The position numbers and the translations under genes are program-made. The notes below the pieces were generated by a model that saw only the letters and a list, made by a program, of their open reading frames with translations, did no database searches and was not told where the DNA came from. Below, one piece after another: positions 60,251 through 64,000 of a DNA stretch of 64,000 nucleotides. Origin of the DNA: Coleophoma eucalyptorum (lineage: Eukaryota > Ascomycota > Leotiomycetes > Helotiales > Dermateaceae). The DNA lies in NCBI GenBank assembly GCA_026120035.1, contig JALRME010000014.1, positions 496,001-560,000 on the forward strand, written 5' to 3'. Position 1 is the stretch's first letter, and each line of letters starts with the position of its first letter.

Positions 60251-61973
60251 ATGTCGACAACAAACTCGGATACTGAACTTACACTTACTTCACGACACCC
60301 AGGAACTAAAGAAATCTCTCTCTCTTCGGCTACTGGCGTCGAATCCCTTGAAGGGCCCGAGTTCGGGTTTACTGCAACCAAGAGATTGCTCCGAAAGATA
60401 GATTTGAAGCTCATCCCATTTCTGGCCTTGATTTATCTGTAAGAGAGCGCCTTGCTTTTTAATCGGGTGGCTGACAGAGGGAACAGGCTTTGTTTCCTCG
60501 ACCGCTCCAATGTTGGAAATGCTCGCCTGGTTCATTTGGAGACGGACCTCCATATGAAAGGGCTTGACTATAATGTCGCTTTGGCCATATTCTTTCCTTT
60601 CTATGTTGCTGCCGAGATCCCGAGCAACATGATGATGAAACGCTTCCGACCCAGTGTCTGGATCACCTTCATCATGGTATGCTGGGCAATCGTGATGATC
60701 TTTATGGGATTCGTGAAGAACCTGGCAGGCCTGATGGCCGCCAGAGTCTTCCTGGGTATCGCAGAAGGTGGACTCTTCCCTGGTGTCAACTATTACATTA
60801 GTCAGTGGTACTGTAGACATGAGTGTGGCTTTAGAATGGCTCTGTTTTTTTCTGCTGCAACACTAGCAGGTGCATTCGGTGGTTTGCTCGCTCGCGGTAT
60901 CGCTGAGATGGATGGCGTTGGTGGGAAGGCAGCTTGGGCGTGGATCTTCATCCTTGAAGGAGCATTTACTTTGGTTGTTGCATGTGCCGCATACTGGATG
61001 ATTCCTGACTATCCAGCCACGTAAGTTTTAACTAATTCATTCTGTGACGCCTACTGATGGATCAGGGCCAAATTCTTGACGAAGGACGAAATTAGTGAGG
61101 TCGAGCGGAGACTTGCAGAAGACCAAAAGGGCCTTTCTAACGAATTTGACATGAAATTCGTACTTCAAGCACTCAAGGACTGGAAGATTTACGTCCATAT
61201 GTTTATTTTCCTCGGTATTTTCACGTCGGTATATTCTATCGCACTCTTCCTGCCCACTATTGTCTCGAAGCTTGGGTATTCCAACAATGCCGCACAACTC
61301 ATGTCCGTTCCTCCCTACGTCTTAGCCTGCTTTGTCACCATAATCATGAGCTGGCTCGCAGATAAGGCAAAGCAGAGGGCTATTTTCATGATCGGAATGG
61401 AGATTTGCGCTCTTGTTGGTTTCATTCTTCTGATCGCCACTGGCAAACCTCATGTTCAGTATGCTGGGGTATTCTTTGCAGCTTCAGGTATTTGCAGCTT
61501 ATTTCCCAACTGTTTTTTATGCTAATTTATCTATCAGGCATCTACTCTCTCGTGCCTTTGGCCATGGCTTGGAATTCCAACAACATTGGTGGTAATCTAA
61601 AACGAGGAATCGGCCTGGCTATGCAAGTTGGGATGGGCAATCTAGGAGGCTGCATTTCAGCCTTTGTTTACCGAACGCCTGATGCACCGAGGTGAGCTTG
61701 TACCTACTAGGTTTGTTTAGGTTTGAGTGCCTTTACTGATTATCGTATTCTCCTGCACTTAGGTTCGTCAAAGGCCATGCCATCCTAATCGGAACCACAT
61801 CCATGTCTCTCGTCCTCACAATCTTTTTAACCATTTACTACCGTCAGGAAAACGCCCGAAGAGACAGAGTTGCGCGCGAACAGAATCTTACCGCTGAAAA
61901 CTATACTGAAGATATGAAGCTTGCTGAGAGAGATATGGGCGATGACGCTACTTCTTGGCGATTTACACCATGA
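60251..61973 (+). CDS. MFS anion:cation symporter, allantoate permease (DAL5)-like
   Basis: Membrane transporter of the anion:cation symporter family, 502 aa, exons 60251-60438, 60487-61020, 61066-61487, 61538-61691 and 61763-61973. RKIDLKLIPFLALIYLLCFLDRSNVGNARL is the family's TM1 signature. FFPFYVAAEIPSNMMMKRFRPSVWI and ARVFLGIAEGGLFPGVNYYISQWYCRHECGFRMALFFSAATLAGAFGGLLA are also characteristic. The second half has NNIGGNLKRGIGLAMQVGMGNLGG. Members take up allantoate, nicotinate, pantothenate or other carboxylates. Which one applies here is unknown. The start is the ATG at 60251; an upstream in-frame TTG is not used. Confidence 0.92.
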
Positions 61974-63323
61974 TTGATATCAGGCCACACTCTAGACTTC
62001 AGCTGTCTCCTGTGTATCTTGAATTGCTGAGCAAGTAAAGTTCTGATGACCGGAATTCTCAAGCTTAATCTATGAAATAGGCTGAGCCTATAGTAGTATA
62101 GATGGTTTTAAAAGCGTTCTTCTGTACTGAAACTTCCCTGCTTATTCATTATTTAGATAATCGCTTTATGAACGTTTACGCCTCGAGCTATATTCTCCAA
62201 ATCAATCCAAAGTCCAACTAGGCAGTTAACAATCGCCGCTATGCCGCTTGATATAGCCAACGAGAATAAAGATTAGCAAAGGACTCTCCTAACCTTAGCT
62301 TTTCTAACTTGATTCCTGACCCCTAAAACCCATTACCCAACTCAAAAGTAAGCAGTCGTGACTACTTCGTTGATGTTCAACAGAATAAATACATTATCTC
62401 ATGCCAAATTTCTAATGCGAAGTGATTGATTGCAGACTCTAGTGGACTAAAAGCCGACGGGAGCATCATTCGGCCAGAACACAGCTTCAAAGACATCCGG
62501 GTCTCGACGTCCAAAATCCGTAAATCAAATTAGGCAATGTCTATAATTACCACTAATCCAGTGAGTAAATATTAGTTACGACGTGCTGTATTTAGGTTCT
62601 GACAGCTTCGGCTTTGCCTATCAAGCATTCATTTGTTTTCGGCTCCCGGCAGTCTCACGTCAGGTATTCACTGGATGGCAAGATGGCTGGCTCTTAATCA
62701 TCGACAATGCGGATTCCCTTCATAAGGTCAAAATCAACGATAGTATCCCTGAAATATCTAAAGACCATATGATCATCACAAGTCAGGATCGTGGCGGTAT
62801 TGGACAACCTCGACAGAATCCACTCTGTCGCTCACCTCTGCATCTGGGGCTATATCTGAATACTTGATGACATGATGATTGTTGAGGTGATAAAGAGATG
62901 CTTTCATTTCCACAACTTTTTTATAGCTATGATGAAAGGCAACAATGCATCATTGAGAGATCAGAGATGAGTTGAACGATTGCTGCTCTGATAAGTACAT
63001 TACTCTAAATCTCTAGTAGTAAAAAAAACTAGCGACAAATTCGTTGTACGAGGAATGTACAAAGCGCGGATATACAACTTTCTTACATATGTACCTATCC
63101 TGGCCGAAGGCACCAACATTATCTCCCCAAGTTTCAAGCCCAGCACCGCAAGGATCTTGACTGTAAACTTCACCGCTATCTCTATTATACATTGGAAGCA
63201 TTATTCACCTCCTCCACCTAGAGCCAATAATTTTGCTCAGCTTAGTAAGACTCGTGTCCTTAAAACCAACTTAACACGCACATCTCAACAAGCCACAGCG
63301 CAGGCCTAATTGCCTATTTCTCT
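61974..63323. other. intergenic region with an NB-ARC relic
   Basis: Apart from the fragment at about 62583-62867, nothing coding is recognised. The flanks are AT-rich. Confidence 0.45.
62583..62867 (+). pseudogene. fragment resembling an NB-ARC (STAND) NTPase
   Basis: The frame contains GWLLIIDNADSLHKV and, a short distance on, DHMIITSQDR. These resemble the Walker B (LLIxDNADD) and RNBS-B/sensor (xxIITSR) motifs of fungal NB-ARC/STAND NTPases, in the right order and at about the right distance. No P-loop, no upstream domain and no downstream repeats were found. The frame ends soon after, so this is probably a remnant. A chance resemblance is possible. Confidence 0.45.
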
Positions 63324-63955
63324 TCAAGCTCTCTTCTTTCCCTCCCCCTTCTTCTCCAGAGCAGCACTCTTCTCAATCATCTCCGAAACCCGAGACCACA
63401 TATCAACCAACATAAGCAAAGCTACATCTCATTAACGTTCCATCCTTCCTCACACGGAGACAAAAGGCAAAATAAAATAACAGATGAGAGAGAGAGACGT
63501 ACACAATAGCAAATACGGTCCATAAAGCGTACTAAGCGTCACCTTCTCCTGAACGCTCACATCGGTCCAGTGCATGTAATCCCACATGCACGTCAGCGTG
63601 GTGACGAATGTCTGCGTCGCGTAAGGGAGCAAGACTAGCGGGACCTTTGGGCTACCTATCAGGGCGAGCATTAGCAACATAAGCTTCGTCATGAAACAAA
63701 AAGAAAGAGAGAAAAATTATCACAGAGTATGGATGGAGCATGGAGAAGGGATGAACATACAATTCCACAGTCCTCCAATGGCCCAGAGACTAACCGGCAC
63801 GTGATAGAGCAGCTCCAACCACGCGTACAAGGTGAAGAAGGGCGGTGGGTGCGTGAAGAATGCATCTTTGTAGGTGGTGATGTACCAGGTTCTCAGGTCC
63901 GTCATGAACGATGCGGGGGGGAAGAAAGATGGGTAGAGTGGGTAGAGATCTACGA
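63324..63955 (-). CDS. EXPERA/TMEM97-type integral membrane protein, 5' end off the window
   Basis: Partial gene: exons 63761-63955, 63503-63655 and 63324-63421 are in frame, and the first exon(s) lie beyond the right edge. The translated part begins VDLYPLYPSFFPPASFMTDLRTWYITTYKDAFFTHPPPFFTLYAWLELLYHVPVSLWAI. This matches the EXPERA domain family (TMEM97/sigma-2 receptor, yeast Ema19 group). The conserved aromatic and proline residues and the ELxYHxPxSxWAI core are visible. Three further membrane segments follow. The basic tail ends GKKRA, a KKXX-like signal compatible with the endoplasmic reticulum. The function of fungal members in sterol handling or mitochondrial protein sorting is only partly known. 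Confidence 0.85.
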
Positions 63956-64000
63956 CTATTTTGTGCGAAAGGGGAAAAGTTAGTGTCGGGAGGAAAGGAT

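Overview
The window is nuclear DNA of a filamentous ascomycete (Pezizomycotina). Genes are split by many short introns of about 45-80 bp with GTAAGT-like donors and CTAAC/CTAAT-like branch sites. Fungus-specific families are present: Zn2Cys6 regulator, HET domain, yeast-type amino acid permease, LaeA-like methyltransferase and STAND N-terminal domain. The species cannot be named from the sequence. Exon structures were rebuilt by hand; almost all listed genes close in frame across every proposed splice.

Left third (about 0.7-18.1 kb): a run of metabolic genes that reads as a catabolic cluster. It holds a yeast-type amino acid permease and a divergent short-chain dehydrogenase, a regulator with two tandem Zn2Cys6 fingers, a phytanoyl-CoA-dioxygenase-like oxygenase, an MFS sugar-type transporter, a D-amino acid oxidase, a divergent aldo-keto reductase fused to a RidA/YjgF domain, and an intronless proline-racemase/hydroxyproline-epimerase-type enzyme. 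Epimerase plus D-amino acid oxidase are the first two chemical steps of trans-4-hydroxyproline breakdown in bacteria, so uptake and breakdown of hydroxyproline or a related cyclic or D-amino acid is the leading hypothesis. Promoters in this stretch share CGACGG words, including three copies at exact 20-bp steps, and two TTACCG-N-CGGTAA palindromes.

Middle (18.1-31 kb): accessory and gene-poor. It holds a perfect 23-bp inverted repeat, a HET-domain gene, a secreted cyanovirin-N-like protein, almost 4 kb without a recognisable gene, a sugar MFS transporter and a secreted glycerophosphodiesterase-like protein.

Housekeeping block (31.3-42.2 kb): TIM21 and a GLO3-type ArfGAP share a short bidirectional promoter, followed by a PNS1/choline-transporter-like protein, a membrane-anchored alpha/beta hydrolase, a small unknown protein and a LaeA-like methyltransferase.

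Right third (42.2-64 kb): about 2.6 kb without clear genes, a possibly broken small secreted cysteine-rich protein, a STAND-N/ZZ-finger protein, an intron-containing tRNA-Glu(UUC), a caspase-like protein with a long disordered tail, three MFS transporters, the replication factor PSF2, a relic of an NB-ARC NTPase, and an EXPERA/TMEM97-type membrane protein cut by the right edge. HET, STAND-N/ZZ, caspase-like and NB-ARC sequences are families linked to fungal allorecognition and regulated cell death.
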